A stretch of 12,887 nt of DNA from Paracoccaceae bacterium (GTDB lineage: Bacteria > Pseudomonadota > Alphaproteobacteria > Rhodobacterales > Rhodobacteraceae). The notes below the pieces were generated by a model, which did no database searches, was not told the origin of the DNA, and saw only the letters and a program-made list of their open reading frames with translations. Below are positions 12,740 through 12,887 of the stretch, in pieces. A program made the translations under genes and the position numbers. Numbering within the stretch: the first letter of the stretch is position 1; each line of letters begins with the position of its first letter. The stretch lies in NCBI GenBank assembly GCA_009922885.1, contig RFUP01000027.1:1-12887 (forward strand). Direction: 5' to 3'.

Positions 12740-12887
12740 ATCACTTTCACGTTCGACATGTGTTCGCTGTAGACCACTATCTGTCTAGAATGACATTTCT
12801 CCAGGGCGTTGCGTTTCGCTACTGTGATGTCGTAAGATAAGTCTGCTTGTTTTTTTAATTCGCTGATGTCCATACCACAATTATACG
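12640..12887. other. Low-GC segment of foreign origin interrupting yicC
   Basis: From about 12640 the sequence changes: GC falls stepwise by my hand count from about 60% (12661-12720) to about 52%, 45% and 38% at the right edge, and the strong G/C third-position bias ends. It holds features foreign to the rest of the window, such as a TTTTTTT run (12849-12855) and TATAAT on the minus strand. No transposase, integrase or inverted terminal repeat is visible, so I cannot say whether it is phage, plasmid, insertion element or a mis-joined contig. It runs to the window edge. Confidence 0.65.
12646..12873 (-). CDS. Unidentified Cys-rich ORF, N-terminal part, in foreign segment
   Basis: Starting at the ATG complementary to 12871-12873, the minus strand encodes MDISELKKQADLSYD..., a plausible helical N-terminus, then a Cys-dense stretch CPALNCIDSGCGGCCRC at 52-68 with Cys at 52, 57, 62, 65, 66 and 68, plus Cys27. 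The pattern could bind zinc or an iron-sulfur cluster, but I know no family for it. About 76 codons belong to the foreign segment. The frame continues open to 11914, but there it is only antisense to yicC, so the true C-terminus is missing or chimeric. There is no Shine-Dalgarno; TATAAT (complement at 12880-12885) ends 6 nt before the ATG, as expected for a leaderless message or by chance. A competing plus-strand ORF at 12646-12840 looks less protein-like. Confidence 0.4.

Noticed and set aside
12646..12840. 64-codon plus-strand ORF in the foreign segment
   Set aside because: No ribosome site and less protein-like composition than the opposite strand, although the choice is not certain.

Overview
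The window looks like chromosomal DNA of an alphaproteobacterium, most likely family Rhodobacteraceae. Coding DNA is GC-rich with strong G/C third-position bias. Gene content fits that family: a YejA-type peptide-binding protein, poly-hydroxybutyrate metabolism, a liv cassette ordered binding protein-G-F-H-M, class II DAHP synthase, a PAS_5-type protein and YicC. This assignment rests on protein resemblance read by eye, not on a database search.

Layout from left to right. (1) 1-1506, minus: yejA-like peptide-binding protein, its C-terminus cut off by the window edge. (2) 1507-1789: a compact divergent control region with a 12-bp dyad, a possible small RNA carrying an 11-codon ORF, and a strong intrinsic terminator. 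(3) 1790-2563, plus: 3-hydroxybutyrate dehydrogenase, followed by a palindromic repeat element and a terminator. (4) 2663-7669, minus: branched-chain amino-acid ABC transporter operon in transcription order binding protein, livG, livF, livH, livM. The genes from livG on are joined by stop/start overlaps or a 1-nt gap. The binding-protein gene is damaged at its 5' end: start codon and signal-peptide codons are out of frame with the body. (5) 7905-8483, plus: a small two-helix membrane protein of unknown function. (6) 8484-8712: 11-bp tandem repeats, an inverted repeat and a second copy of the palindromic element. (7) 8713-9720, minus: GlxA/GbdR-type AraC-family regulator, divergent from (8) 9901-11268, plus: class II DAHP synthase, whose terminator lies inside the 3' end of (9) 11276-11923, minus: a PAS_5-like protein. 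(10) 12092-about 12640, plus: yicC, which loses its family sequence about 110 residues early at a junction to about 245 bp of lower-GC foreign-looking DNA. That DNA carries the start of an unidentified Cys-rich ORF on the minus strand.

Functionally this is mostly ordinary metabolism: peptide and branched-chain amino-acid uptake, ketone-body/PHB oxidation, and entry into aromatic amino-acid synthesis. I see no CRISPR array, tRNA, rRNA, recognisable transposase or defence system. The points worth a second look are the frameshifted binding protein, the broken yicC with its alien right edge, the small transcribed unit in front of bdhA, and the recurring palindromic element.
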